Below the pieces are notes generated by a model, which was not told where the DNA came from, did not search any database, and saw only the letters and a list, made by a program, of their open reading frames with translations. From Tricholoma matsutake (Eukaryota > Basidiomycota > Agaricomycetes > Agaricales > Tricholomataceae), in NCBI GenBank assembly GCA_026075535.2, contig AP026544.2:10788001-10852000 (forward strand): DNA of 64,000 nucleotides, in the 5' to 3' direction. This document shows, one piece after another, positions 55,173 through 64,000 of this stretch. The position numbers and the translations under genes are program-made. Position 1 is the first letter of the stretch. Each line of letters begins with the position of its first letter.

Positions 55173-58100
55173 CTAAGTTTGAATCTCGAAAGTAATTCCG
55201 AGAGAGTCTCTAAATTTCCTGAATAGGACGGCGCCAAGGTTCTTTGTGAACATGTCAGCCGGATTATCACTTCCAGGAATGAAAACGACTGTGACTTTGT
55301 CATTTTCTATGCATTCGCGGGTGTAGTGGTAGCGAATGTCTATATGTTTGGTCCTTCTTTCCTGAACTGGATTTGATCCAATAAAGATGGATCCTTGATT
55401 ATCAGCGCAGATTGGTACGCGCTTCAGTGTATATCCAAGTTCCTGGAATAAGGACTCTATCCACACTATCTGCCGACAAGTGTCGGAGAGAGCCATGTAT
55501 TCGGCTTCTGTGGATGACAGTGCTACAGTTTTTTGTAAACGGGACTGCCAGCACACAATGCCACTCGCCAGAGTAGCAAAGTAACCCGTTGTAGATCGGC
55601 GCTTGACTGTGTCAGCTGCCCAATCAGAATCTGTGAAGGCCTGTAGCCCCTCGGATTTCTCTCCATCATAGACCATACTGTACTTCTGGGTTCCCACCAG
55701 ATAGCGCATTATGTACATCGCTTTGTCTAGATGTTCTTGGCTAGGATTAGCCGAGAATTGCGACATCTTGATTACCGCGTAAGCGATATCAGGTCGCGTT
55801 CCGAGCATCAGATACAATAAAGATCCGATCACAGACTGATATTTTGATCTAAGCGCCGCGTTTGGCGTCGCTGTGTTCTCCGACGGTTTGTAGCCAGTCG
55901 GGAGCGGAGTGGGGGCAATCTTGGCATTTGTCATCTCGAACCTCTCAAGCACTTTGGCGAGATATTCTGTTTGATCGAGTTTGACTTTTGCAGCGGTCTG
56001 GGTGACGCGCATGCCTAAGAATTCCGTGACTTTTTCAGTACTACGGCACTCCCAATGCTTCAGGCAAGCATTCTTCTTTTCATCCACAAGTTTCTTGTTC
56101 TTGCCCATGAACAAGCCATCATCAACATAGACTAGCGCAATAACGATGCTGCCTGTCTTAGGATCCTTGTGTATGAAGATGCCGGCATCGGAGCTGGCGC
56201 GCACAAACCCAATGGTGCGCATAAATGCCTCTAGCTCTCTCCACCATGCTAGTGAAGCCTGTTTAAGGCCATACAATGCTCGGCGTAAGCGCATTACTTT
56301 GCGCTCTTTACCCTCGAGTTTGAAACCCTCAGGTTGATCCATATAGATCTCCTCATCAAGTTTGCCGTATAAAAATGCGGTTTTTACATCTAGACCGGTC
56401 ATATACATGCCTTCTAGAGACGCAAGGGCAAACATGAGGCGTACGGTCTCGTAGCGGACTACTGGTGAGAAAATCTCATCAAAGTCAACGCCTTCGACTT
56501 GTGAAAAGCCTTTGGCCACGAGTCTGGCTCGTTTTCTTCCGTCCGATTTCACGGAGAAAACCCATCTATTTTTGATCGTTTTTCGATCATGTGGAAGATT
56601 GACGATGTCATAGACTTGTCGCTTGCGAAGAGCCTCTAACTCTTCACGACAAGCCTGTTTCCACTCAAGTTGCTGCTGCCGGGGTAGGCGCGCAATATCG
56701 CGAAATTGGTTTGGAACTAGGCTTTTTCCGCTTGATGGTGTGACTGCTTTTGACAACAGCCAGCGGATAAGCTCATCTCCACCTTCCTTGGTTATCTTTT
56801 TAATATAACCTGCTTCGTCCGGTTCCCCCATTGGGTGATCATGTTCTTGATTATTGGAATCGGGCACACTCTCATGGGGTGCCGAACTCGGTCCAGTAAC
56901 CGGTTCTTGCTGTTGAGGTCGTGGTCGTGTTCGGTTATGATCCGAATCTTGACCCACAGACTTCTTCCAATATCGATCACGCGCAATGTCTCTCTCTATG
57001 TCAGAGGGGAGTCGCTGTTCTCCATAGGTATTGCCGGGACGGTTTGGGATTTTCCTCTGCCTGCCTGATCGACGGGGCAATTGCTGCCATTCCTGTTGAT
57101 CTTCACGTCTTGGACGAAAGTCCTCAGTGCTAACTGGAGGCGGCGGAGGAGGAGCGTTAGTCGCATCGTCATGCGCCTTTTGCTCGCTTGGTAAATCATC
57201 ATCATCTTCTGATGATGGAGGAAGGGGCGGATTTTGTGGCGGTATAGGGTCATCGCCATCCGTTCCAGATGAGTGGTCGTCATCTTCTGGTTCTGGTGGA
57301 AAATCACCAAGGTCTGTCTTGGCAGGAGTTTTAGCTCCGGGACAGCATGGGAACATCGTTTCATCAAATAGTGCCGTAGCACCAATGAATATTGCGCCGT
57401 TTCGTCGCATGAAACGATATGCTTTAATGCCATCTTCTACTCCAAGGTACGTCATTAGCTCCGATCGAGGAGACAATGTTGTTGGACGTTTTTCCTTTGG
57501 TAGATAGACATAAGCACCGCAACCGAAGACCTTCAGATTGTTTAGATCTGGGCGGACCTTTGTCAGGTCCTCAAAAGGTGTCAGCCATTTCAGGCGCCTT
57601 ATTGGGGTTCGGTTGTATAAATGTGTTGCATGTTCTATGCAAAATTCCCACCATGATTGTGGTAGACAAGCGGTAAATCGCAGGGTTTGCGACTTTTCCA
57701 TTATTGTCCTTATGGCACGCTCTGCGCGCCCGTTCTGTTGATGAACGTGGGGTGCAGACATCTCTATTTTGATGCCTAAATCCTTGAGCTGTTTTTGTAG
57801 CTCACGATCCTTGAACTCCCCCCCTGGATCGACACGCCAGCGCTCGATTGTAGCGCCATATTGGGTCTTAGCCATTGCTAGAAATTGTCTAATCGCTGCA
57901 GCAGCGTCAGATTTCTTTCTGAGACATTGGACCCAAATATGTGACGTTTTGTCATCCAGAAATACAATGAAGTATTTATGTTTGTGGTACGATAGTACCG
58001 GGAGTTCCTTTAGGTCGGAATGTATTAATTCAAAGGATTTGTCAGCTCGTGAGTCTGACTCGGGAAAAGATTTTGAGGTCATTTTCCCTTCTGCACACCC

Positions 58101-60035
58101 TGGACATATAATTTTGTCTTTAGGAATAATTAAATTCCTTGGGAATTTTATGGTGCTTTTAGGCATTTTCCCTAGCGCCTCTTTGGATGGGTGTCCAAGT
58201 CGCCTATGCCAAGTCAAGTAGTCAGCGACATAAATGGTCGCGACATTAACCTTTTTGGTGCTCAATATATGAGTCCGAGCCCAATAGATCGTGTCATTCC
58301 TCCTTAGAGGGACACAATGCATGATTGGGTTTCCATGCTCGATGAATGAAATGTATGCGGAGGAACCACGCACATCACTTCCGTCTTGTAAAAAGACCCC
58401 CATTGACATCAATCGAGTATTAATGTCGGGTATGTAGTAGACGGGGTATAGCCGCGTTTCACGCGTCTCTGACTTCCCATTACATACTACCTGGTGTCTA
58501 ATGAAGACTGCTCCTTTTCCTACTATATGAGTAGTACCAGTGGCCGTTTGGACCAAGGTAGAGTCCTTTCTCGGTAAAGGCTCGTAAGAAGCAAAATCTT
58601 TCATTTCACCAGTGAAGTGTTTTGATGCACCTGAATCTATGATCCAGTCGGCACCTTTCTTACAATCTCCCTTTGCACACATAGCACATATATTAAGATC
58701 TACATAATTCCATGATACATTTAATAGCGGTAAAATTTCACATGAAAAGTTCGCTGTATTCATAGGAATTTTAATCTTAGTGCTTGTGGCAGGGAAAAGG
58801 ACTGACCTGTCATCATACGCCCCTGTGTCAAGGGGTTCATCGACGAGCATTTCGTCGACGGCTTTCCACACTTCCTCGTCAGTTACCGGAGGTTCGGATC
58901 CGAGGGAGACGGTATCGTCTTCTACCTCCTCGATCGTAGCCTCGGTTTCTGGCTCTATCCTCCTTCTCTTACCTTCTCGCACCGTAAGGTGCTCTTCCAG
59001 CGGTCGCAGATTTTTCGCGCTGCGCGGAAGTTGCATGCGTTCGAGGGTGTCTCGAGCTTGCTGATATTCGGTGTAAACCGAACGAGAAGAAGAGGCCACG
59101 CCCGTATATGCCTGTGCAGGCGGTCGGCGGCGAGGATCCCTTGTGGGAGTGTGTTCGCGTCGCTCAATGCGCTGTATGAGCGGCATCGGCGGTATGATGG
59201 TGCCATTACCATTTATGGTGGTAAAGGCGTTGGAGGCGAGGTGGGTATGTTTCTCTTTTGGCTTCTCCTCCTTAGTCTTTCTGTCCCCACGTCGTCCACG
59301 TTTTCGGGACGAGTCTCCATTGCTGTTTTGCCCTTCTTTGGGCTGCCATTTGGGGTTTCCCCCCTTGCGCTTGACAGCAGAAAGTTTGTTGGCCTGAGGC
59401 TGGCCAGCGGGCTTTCCAACTGCTGTGCGCCTTGAGGCTTCAGCAACAATGGAGTCCTTGACATGTTTAAATGTCAAGGCGCTAGTGGCGGTCGTGTTAA
59501 GGACCGTTGCAGACAATGAGTCGTACTCGCGCGGCATCGCAGCAAGTAGAATCATCGCCTGTACTAGCTCGGGGATGGCGACGTTAGCAGCCGTGAGGCG
59601 CTCAAATTTGTCAGCCATTCTCGCAATCTCCGGTGCAGGGTTTGCAGCCGGGATTTTGATTGCTATTGCGGACCTAAAGTCCGAAAAGACTTGGGAGGGG
59701 CCGTCCACACCATAATCGGTGCGGATGAGGTCCCACACCTCCTCAGCAGTGTCCTTTGTGTTGGCACGCTGCCGAATGGAGGGGGCCAGGCGGAGCACTA
59801 GGCTACCAATAGCCTGGTCATTTTTGTTGCTCCAGGTCTGGAGCTTGGCATTAGCGTCCGCTACCAAGGTAGCGTTCGTCGCCGTCAAAGGAGGCGCCGG
59901 GGGCGGTTTTTGCTCCGCCCCGCTAGTTATTTGCCAGAGGCCCTGAGACCTGAGCCACGCCTTCATAGAGTCGGCCCATAAGATGTAATTTGATCCGTCG
60001 AAAGTTTGAACGAGTTTTTCAAGAGTTGAAGACAT
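55173..60035 (-). CDS. Copia Gag-Pol polyprotein (1620 aa, intact)
   Basis: Start taken at ATG 60035 (MSSTLEKLVQTFDGSNY); the frame is open 11 codons upstream without an ATG. Order: Gag (residues 1-270; WADSMKAWLRSQGLW), a Lys/Arg-rich segment (KRKGGNPKWQP, RKRGRRGDRK) with no CCHC knuckle, protease DSGAS (467-471), GAG-pre-integrase HRRLGHPSKEAL..CPGCAEGK, integrase catalytic D674, D736, E772 (D and E 35 residues apart), RT with FLYGKLDEEIYM and YVDD at 1303-1306, RNase H (FTDSDWAAD, SSTEAEYMAL, KHIDIRYHYTRE). Order PR-IN-RT-RH defines Ty1/copia. Codon use is CpG-rich, unlike its decayed surroundings. One frame for Gag and Pol means any Gag excess must come from processing or another mechanism. 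Confidence 0.95.
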   Translation of the reverse strand: MSSTLEKLVQTFDGSNYILWADSMKAWLRSQGLWQITSGAEQKPPPAPPLTATNATLVADANAKLQTWSNKNDQAIGSLVLRLAPSIRQRANTKDTAEEVWDLIRTDYGVDGPSQVFSDFRSAIAIKIPAANPAPEIARMADKFERLTAANVAIPELVQAMILLAAMPREYDSLSATVLNTTATSALTFKHVKDSIVAEASRRTAVGKPAGQPQANKLSAVKRKGGNPKWQPKEGQNSNGDSSRKRGRRGDRKTKEEKPKEKHTHLASNAFTTINGNGTIIPPMPLIQRIERREHTPTRDPRRRPPAQAYTGVASSSRSVYTEYQQARDTLERMQLPRSAKNLRPLEEHLTVREGKRRRIEPETEATIEEVEDDTVSLGSEPPVTDEEVWKAVDEMLVDEPLDTGAYDDRSVLFPATSTKIKIPMNTANFSCEILPLLNVSWNYVDLNICAMCAKGDCKKGADWIIDSGASKHFTGEMKDFASYEPLPRKDSTLVQTATGTTHIVGKGAVFIRHQVVCNGKSETRETRLYPVYYIPDINTRLMSMGVFLQDGSDVRGSSAYISFIEHGNPIMHCVPLRRNDTIYWARTHILSTKKVNVATIYVADYLTWHRRLGHPSKEALGKMPKSTIKFPRNLIIPKDKIICPGCAEGKMTSKSFPESDSRADKSFELIHSDLKELPVLSYHKHKYFIVFLDDKTSHIWVQCLRKKSDAAAAIRQFLAMAKTQYGATIERWRVDPGGEFKDRELQKQLKDLGIKIEMSAPHVHQQNGRAERAIRTIMEKSQTLRFTACLPQSWWEFCIEHATHLYNRTPIRRLKWLTPFEDLTKVRPDLNNLKVFGCGAYVYLPKEKRPTTLSPRSELMTYLGVEDGIKAYRFMRRNGAIFIGATALFDETMFPCCPGAKTPAKTDLGDFPPEPEDDDHSSGTDGDDPIPPQNPPLPPSSEDDDDLPSEQKAHDDATNAPPPPPPVSTEDFRPRREDQQEWQQLPRRSGRQRKIPNRPGNTYGEQRLPSDIERDIARDRYWKKSVGQDSDHNRTRPRPQQQEPVTGPSSAPHESVPDSNNQEHDHPMGEPDEAGYIKKITKEGGDELIRWLLSKAVTPSSGKSLVPNQFRDIARLPRQQQLEWKQACREELEALRKRQVYDIVNLPHDRKTIKNRWVFSVKSDGRKRARLVAKGFSQVEGVDFDEIFSPVVRYETVRLMFALASLEGMYMTGLDVKTAFLYGKLDEEIYMDQPEGFKLEGKERKVMRLRRALYGLKQASLAWWRELEAFMRTIGFVRASSDAGIFIHKDPKTGSIVIALVYVDDGLFMGKNKKLVDEKKNACLKHWECRSTEKVTEFLGMRVTQTAAKVKLDQTEYLAKVLERFEMTNAKIAPTPLPTGYKPSENTATPNAALRSKYQSVIGSLLYLMLGTRPDIAYAVIKMSQFSANPSQEHLDKAMYIMRYLVGTQKYSMVYDGEKSEGLQAFTDSDWAADTVKRRSTTGYFATLASGIVCWQSRLQKTVALSSTEAEYMALSDTCRQIVWIESLFQELGYTLKRVPICADNQGSIFIGSNPVQERRTKHIDIRYHYTRECIENDKVTVVFIPGSDNPADMFTKNLGAVLFRKFRDSLGITFEIQT

Positions 60036-60272
60036 GATTCTGTGGTGGCAGCTGTTAAAAGCGCTCAATCAGTCTTTTTACTCAATAAAACACGTTTAAC
60101 GTTCTCAGGAGAAAACACTCCTTCAGAGTGGTTAACCCTAGTCAACCTAGGTTTTATATGCAGCTCGCAGGGAGCGCAATGCAGCTCACGAAGAGCGCAA
60201 GGTTATAATTTGGAGACGATGAAGTCAACGTCGTTCGCAGCTAATTAAAGCGCGTTCGCGACGTGCCCAGCA

Positions 60273-60284
60273 GGGCCCATAACC
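60273..60284 (-). promoter_or_regulatory. Copia primer binding site, half-tRNA-iMet type
   Basis: Minus strand GGTTATGGGCCC touches the 5' LTR. It is complementary to GGGCCCATAACC, the anticodon stem-loop sequence of eukaryotic initiator tRNA-Met. Copia and Ty5 are known to use a cleaved initiator tRNA half in this way. Confidence 0.75.
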
Positions 60285-60589
60285 TGTTGGAGCAGACTAT
60301 ATACGCTGCACAGGGGAAGAGACAACACGTTCCTTACAACCTACCTGGGGTTTAGTTAGACTTACAGCTAGGGTTAGCAGAGGTAAGAACACTGTATTCC
60401 TACTACGGTACAGGTTCTCCTTATATACATAATAATAAGGATGTCACATGACTCGGGAATGTGTTTACCGCATGTATGCGCAGTAAGCGCAGTAACATGC
60501 GTATGCTGCATGTATCGCCTCATGTATACATGTGTATGCTGCATGTATTGCCTCATGTATACAGCATGCATCAGGGATTAATTTCAACA
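60285..60589 (-). repeat. Copia 5' LTR
   Basis: 305 bp, identical by eye to the 3' LTR. Contains TATATACATAATAATAAGG-type AT-rich promoter-like sequence. Confidence 0.95.
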
Positions 60590-60594
60590 ATGAT

Positions 60595-60969
60595 GGTGGG
60601 TGTAGATGGCCTAGTTGGTGGTGGGAGGGTGCTAGCAATGGAGGGAATGGGTATAATGCTAGGGACATCAGTGGAAAGTAGTGGCATTGGGACTGTGCTG
60701 AGGTCAGGAGCATCAGTATCTGTCTTGTTACACCACCTTGACTCCAATTCCTGCTTAACAATATCCCATTGTCTGTGACCTTTGGTTGGGAGCTTGTTGA
60801 ACCATTTCTGTGGGAGAGCCACAAAAAAGCTTGCTATCCAAGAGGTTGACCTTCTCTCAATTGGTATTGGATTGGTAAATGTTGGTCTCAAGAGCTGCTA
60901 GCCAGTCAGCTGGGTCTTTGGTGGCACCTGGTTCACCAGTGAAGTTGTAAGCTCGATGGTATGGGGCCA
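60595..60969 (-). pseudogene. H gag N-terminus
   Basis: Starts MAPYHRAYNFTGEPGATKDP, DWLAALETNIYQSNTN, then a stop and a frame change, followed by ASFFVALPQKWFNKLP and WDIVKQELESRW. This is the capsid-like beginning of H gag. It is interrupted by the copia element after TPTIIV. Confidence 0.65.
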
Positions 60970-61010
60970 TGACTGAATGTGCAGAGTTGAATCTCCATGT
61001 TGTCACCAGA

Positions 61011-61250
61011 TGGAGTCAGCTAGTCTAACCACCTGAATGCAATGAGTCAACTACTAGATGGATGCAGCCAAGAATGGCTCATGTCTACTACTAGACATGA
61101 GGCGAAGTGGATGCAGACAAGCAAAGATGATTCCCTATCTACACACACATGTGTCTATCTATGAGGTCACATGACCACTAAGGGAAATGCCGGACTCTGG
61201 CTGTGGACTCTGCTATGGGCTCTGCTGTGGGCTCTGCTGCCACAGTTACA
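61011..61250 (-). repeat. H 5' LTR
   Basis: Plus-strand TGGAGTCAGCTAGTCTAACC to CACAGTTACA (minus strand TG...CA). The first about 155 bp match the 3' LTR; the rest (GGGCTCTGCTGT repeats) does not. Next to it the minus strand reads TCTGGTGACAACATGG, so a TGG-type tRNA primer site is possible here, unlike in T1 and G1. Confidence 0.6.
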
Positions 61251-61263
61251 ATGGTTCTTGACA
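61251..61263 (-). repeat. Orphan end of G1m 5' LTR
   Basis: ATGGTTCTTGACA is the last stretch of the G1 LTR, missing at 37982. It is followed by GATGG, the G1m target duplication. It proves that H inserted into the G1m LTR. Confidence 0.85.
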
Positions 61264-61924
61264 GATGGGAAAACCATTCAGAGCATGGAATGGAAGGACT
61301 CAGAAGGCCTACTACTATTTAGAGATTGCATCTACATGCCCAGCAATGCAGAACTCCACTGGAAAATTGTGAAACAACACCACAACATAAAGATAGCAGG
61401 ACATGCTGGGCATTGGAAGACACTAGAACTGGTGTCCAGGTCATATTGGTGGCCACAGATGTCCTGTTACATCAGCAAGTACTGTGCCACCTGCGACCTC
61501 TGTCTACAAACTAAGATCCAATGATGACCTCCAATGGGCAACCTGCACCCACTGCCTGTGCCAGAAAGAAGATGGGATACAGTATCTGTTGATTTCATTG
61601 TAGAACTCCCAAAGCTCATGGATTTGATGCAGTAATGGTAGTAGTCAACTCCACAGGAAAATGTGTGCATTTTATACCAATGCACACCACAATCACAGCC
61701 CTCAGAACTGCATGGCATTTCCTAACCAATGTATGGAAGCTGCATGGGTTGCCAATCAACATCCTCAGTGATTGAGGCCAACAGTTTGTTGCAGAATTCA
61801 TGAAGAAACTTTACAGGCTACTGGGCATTAAGATGTCCACATCATTGGCCTATCACCCACAGTCTGATGGACAAACCAAGTGCATCAACCAAGAATTGGA
61901 GCAGTACATTTGACTCTTTGTAAG
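61264..61924 (+). pseudogene. Ty3/gypsy pol remnant C, integrase part
   Basis: Continues C after GATGG: DGKTIQSMEWKDSEGLLLF, CIYMPSNAELHWKIVKQHH, AGHAGHWKTLELVSRSYWWP, CATCDLCLQTKIQ, then a TGA and a decayed core (SVDFIVELPK, then frame changes, HPQSDGQTKCINQELEQY). It breaks off at about 61924 inside the integrase. Confidence 0.8.
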
Positions 61925-62616
61925 TGGAATCCTTAGGGGTTTGCATGGGTATGTGGAGGAAACAATCAGAGTGGTTCTGCTGCGTAATACAAAGAATGGT
62001 GCCTTCACGATCTCCCAGTTGGGATCATGCCTGGTTGCGTGGGAGTATAATGATGTTGCCTTTGAATTTTCCAATGACTGCTCAATGGACAGAACCTGGG
62101 CACTCAGGCTGAATGCAGTTGCCACGGAGTAAATTTTGACATCATGTGGTGTGAGGATGTACTGGCATTCACAGTTGACAAAGTTGAAGCAGTAGTATTC
62201 ATAACTTGCCAAATCCCCACCCCAGACCCGAACCATCAGGTCATCTCTCAATTGCGAGAATGTCACCTCTTCTCTGGGTTTAGGTTTACGCTGGCATTGA
62301 GAACACATTGGAAAGTGGGTCGTAAGTTCAAAAATGCCACATCACTCACCCCAACTTGTATTTCAGCATAACCTTTAGGAAACGCCCTCTCTATCGCAGC
62401 CTTGTTCTCTGCCTCAGCAGTTTCCATTGCCTGCTTGGCATATTTGAGAGAGCCATATGTTTCCACAACACATTTCCTGACTTCTTGCTCTGTCAGGCCA
62501 GACTGTTCCATTAGTGAGCACATATACATTTTTAGCTGAGGGCTCTCTGAGGCGATAGCGACAGAGGTAGCCTGAAGAGTGGTTGTGGTTGATGCAGCGA
62601 CATTGCGACGGGTCAT
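61925..62616 (-). pseudogene. Broken minus-strand gene, unrecognised
   Basis: 62616 MTRRNVAASTTTTLQATS, then MYMCSLMEQSGLTEQEVRKC, AENKAAIERAFPKGYAEIQV and VAFLNLRPTFQC, where a one-base frame change (near 62295) switches to SQCQRKPKPREEVTFSQLRD, MVRVWGGDLASYEYYCFNFV, YILTPHDVKIYSVATAFSLS and ATRHDPNWEIVKAPFFVLRS. The two halves look like one protein. The C-terminus is cut by remnant C at 61924. I do not recognise a domain; it resembles no retroelement protein and may be a host gene or a gene carried by another repeat. Confidence 0.5.
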
Positions 62617-62659
62617 TGTAAGTTGTAAATTGTTGGCGGGCGACCCAAGCCCAGCCAAT

Positions 62660-63130
62660 TTAGTTTATTAATAGTACTATGTTGTATAACCGTATTGGTA
62701 TAGGAGAACTAAGACATCATCGCTTGCCTTCTAACTCTCGTGTACTTGCCCTCGACCTAAGTGCTAGAACCCCCATAAACTAGGCAACAAACTATCTTAT
62801 TTATATTATTATGAGCAACTATGGAGACGATGAAGGATCACAGCTGCCTAACTCTCCTACTGCCTTGAAGCCCTAAAAGATCTCGTAAAGTCTACCAATC
62901 GCATTCGAAGTCAGATCAAAAGAACCATCAAGACAACAATGACATCGTTATGGACGATGTTGTACCAACCATCGACTTGATCAGGACGAAAGAATATTCA
63001 AACATTAGCAAGATCGCTGACAGGGATCATTTAACCGATGCAACTTATACAAGATGAAGTTATCCATATGAAATCCTGCAACATTACCATCCCAAAACTG
63101 CACAGTAAATACCAAAACATTCGTAGGGTG
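62660..63130. other. Leader/gag scraps of a copia remnant
   Basis: No intact gene. 62811 starts ATG with MSNYGDDEGSQLPNSPTALK then a stop, probably a truncated copia gag start. The rest is AT-rich with no clear LTR. Confidence 0.4.
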
Positions 63131-63999
63131 CAAACCGGCTCTCAGTTGGGAGACGTGGCACCGACGTTTTGGACATGTCGGCTACTCTGGTTTGCAGAAA
63201 CTTCTGGACAATGAACTGGTTGATGAGTTTAACGTTGATGATCGGACACTAAAGCCTGACTGTGTGATGTGTACCGAGGCGAAGCAACATGTCGAACCAT
63301 TTGCCAAGGTGTCTAAAAGAGAAAGTAAGCCAGGGGAACTGACACATATAGATCTGTGGGGAAAATATTCCATCAAATCGATTAATGGCAACCAGTATTA
63401 CTTACTCTTTGTCGACGATGCAAAAAGATATGTAACCATCGAATTTCTCAAGGAGAAATCAGAAGCCGCACAGGGAGTTATAAATTATTTAACTCACCTT
63501 ACGACCCAAGAAAAAACCCCGAAGGCGATACAGATTGATGGCGGGAAGGAATTTGTTAATAAGAAACTGGAGACATGGTGCAAGGAGAAAGGTATTGAAA
63601 TATGATTAACTGCACCGTACTCACCTTCACAGAATGGTATTGCTGAGCAGATGAACCACACTCTTGTCGAACTTGGATGCGCAATGCTGATTGGTGGGGA
63701 ACTTCCAGAATTCCTTTGGGAACATGCAATTCTACATGCCACTTATTTATGGAAATGACTTTGCAATTATCACCATCTGGGTCGATGACCTACTTCTATT
63801 TGCTTCGTCAGATAGTATGATGGACCATATTAAGGACGTGTTGCATTCGGAGTGGGAAGTCACCGACCTGGGAGAGCCTAGCAAAATTATAGGCATCGAA
63901 ATTATGCATACTGCAAATGCGATCTCCATCTCTCAACAGAAATGTCCTTCGGAAAGAAGGAATGGAGAACGTGAACCCTGTTGGAATGCCTATGGACCC
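63131..63999 (+). pseudogene. Ty1/copia pol remnant with internal deletion
   Basis: WHRRFGHVGYSGLQKLLDNEL, CVMCTEAKQHVEPF, then integrase LTHIDLWGKYSIKSINGNQY, IQIDGGKEFVNKKLETW, a TGA, SPSQNGIAEQMNHTL (63150-63750). Right after LHATYLWK it jumps to RT (FAIITIWVDDLLLFASSDSM, DLGEPSKIIGIEIMHTANAI), deleting the IN C-terminus and most of the RT palm. Different subfamily from the intact copia. It runs off the window end. Confidence 0.7.
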
Positions 64000-64000
64000 A

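Larger units (their letters stand above)
54836..60589 (-). mobile_element. Intact Ty1/copia retrotransposon (5754 bp)
   Basis: 305-bp LTRs (54836-55140 and 60285-60589) that I read as identical, perfect target duplication ATGAT (54831-54835 and 60590-60594), a primer site next to the 5' LTR, a polypurine tract next to the 3' LTR, and one uninterrupted polyprotein. It is the youngest insertion in the window and potentially active. It splits H gag. Confidence 0.95.
37983..61250 (-). mobile_element. Ty3/gypsy element H (minus), carrying four further insertions
   Basis: It splits the G1m 5' LTR, with ATGG repeated at both ends (37979-37982 and 61251-61254). The minus-strand order is 5' LTR (61011-61250), gag (60969 to about 51100), protease, RT with FVDD, RNase H, integrase and 3' LTR. 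Insertions are X1, G1p, a hAT-like MITE and a copia element. All genes are broken. Confidence 0.75.
24974..61263 (-). mobile_element. Ty3/gypsy element G1m (minus copy), expanded by nested insertions
   Basis: The 3' LTR is at 24974-25652. The 5' LTR (37288-37982) is split, and its last 13 bp (ATGGTTCTTGACA) reappear at 61251-61263. The target duplication GATGG flanks both ends (24969-24973 and 61264-61268), and the host pol remnant C reads across the pair. Inside are a plus-strand (antisense) Cys-cluster gene, pol, protease, gag and the foldback FB. All of H lies within the 5' LTR. The native element would be about 7.5 kb. Confidence 0.85.

Noticed and set aside
1..64000. Helitron ends (TC...CTRR with hairpin) and telomeric repeats
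   Set aside because: I looked for 5'-TC with a CTRR hairpin end around unexplained borders and for TTAGGG arrays and found nothing convincing.

Overview
The window looks like a repeat-dominated chromosomal segment from a basidiomycete fungus, most likely an Agaricomycete of the Boletales type. The reasons are short (about 50 bp) GT-AG introns, chromodomain Ty3 elements, coiled-coil/Cys-cluster and 'DGYV...NG..YLVPHF' proteins that I recall as abundant in that group, and strong CpG-to-TpG/CpA decay in the older repeats. I see no convincing single-copy housekeeping gene. The best-preserved coding sequences are one Ty1/copia polyprotein and one small intron-containing gene riding antisense inside a Ty3 element.

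Layout. 1-8.1 kb: two diverged direct copies of a two-gene module. The minus-strand gene encodes a Cys6-cluster/low-complexity protein and the plus-strand gene a 'DGYV' protein; both are decayed and embedded in simple repeats. 8.1-18.7 kb: a Ty3 gag remnant with its 5' LTR (8.1-9.2). Then a reverse-transcriptase-like remnant split by a structurally complete but mutated Ty3 element (9884-16078, target duplication GGTAC). Then a further LTR with a Ty3 pol remnant (16.3-18.7). 18.7-23.35 kb: decayed unassigned sequence and a terminal-inverted-repeat (TIR) element, X2.

23.35-61.9 kb is a single Russian-doll structure. A plus-strand Ty3 remnant (C) resumes in register at 61.26 kb after a minus-strand Ty3 element (G1m, target duplication GATGG, 24974-61263). 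G1m itself carries a 5.6-kb foldback element (31613-37168), and its 5' LTR is split by another minus-strand Ty3 element (H, 37983-61250). H in turn contains a TIR element X1 (39090-40920), a second G1 copy in plus orientation (G1p, 43517-50263, CATGG), a hAT-like MITE (51906-52444, TCTGTATA) and a nearly pristine copia element (54836-60589, ATGAT, LTRs identical by eye). 61.9-64.0 kb: a broken minus-strand gene and an internally deleted copia remnant.

How it works together. The window records successive insertions, and CpG decay tracks their age: copia and G1p are CpG-rich, while C, T1, H and G1m have lost CpGs and gained CGA-to-TGA stops. The Ty3 families T1, G1 and the 8.8-kb family each show a 10-11 nt match between the presumed transcript 5' end and the region two nucleotides downstream of the LTR, which is the arrangement of Tf1-type self-priming. 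The copia element has a half-tRNA-iMet-type primer site. The items most likely to be new are the antisense Cys6-cluster gene carried by G1 retrotransposons, the X elements with outward-facing tRNA-like modules and an interior array of short palindromes, and the giant foldback with its 22-bp minisatellite and a secondary inverted duplication.
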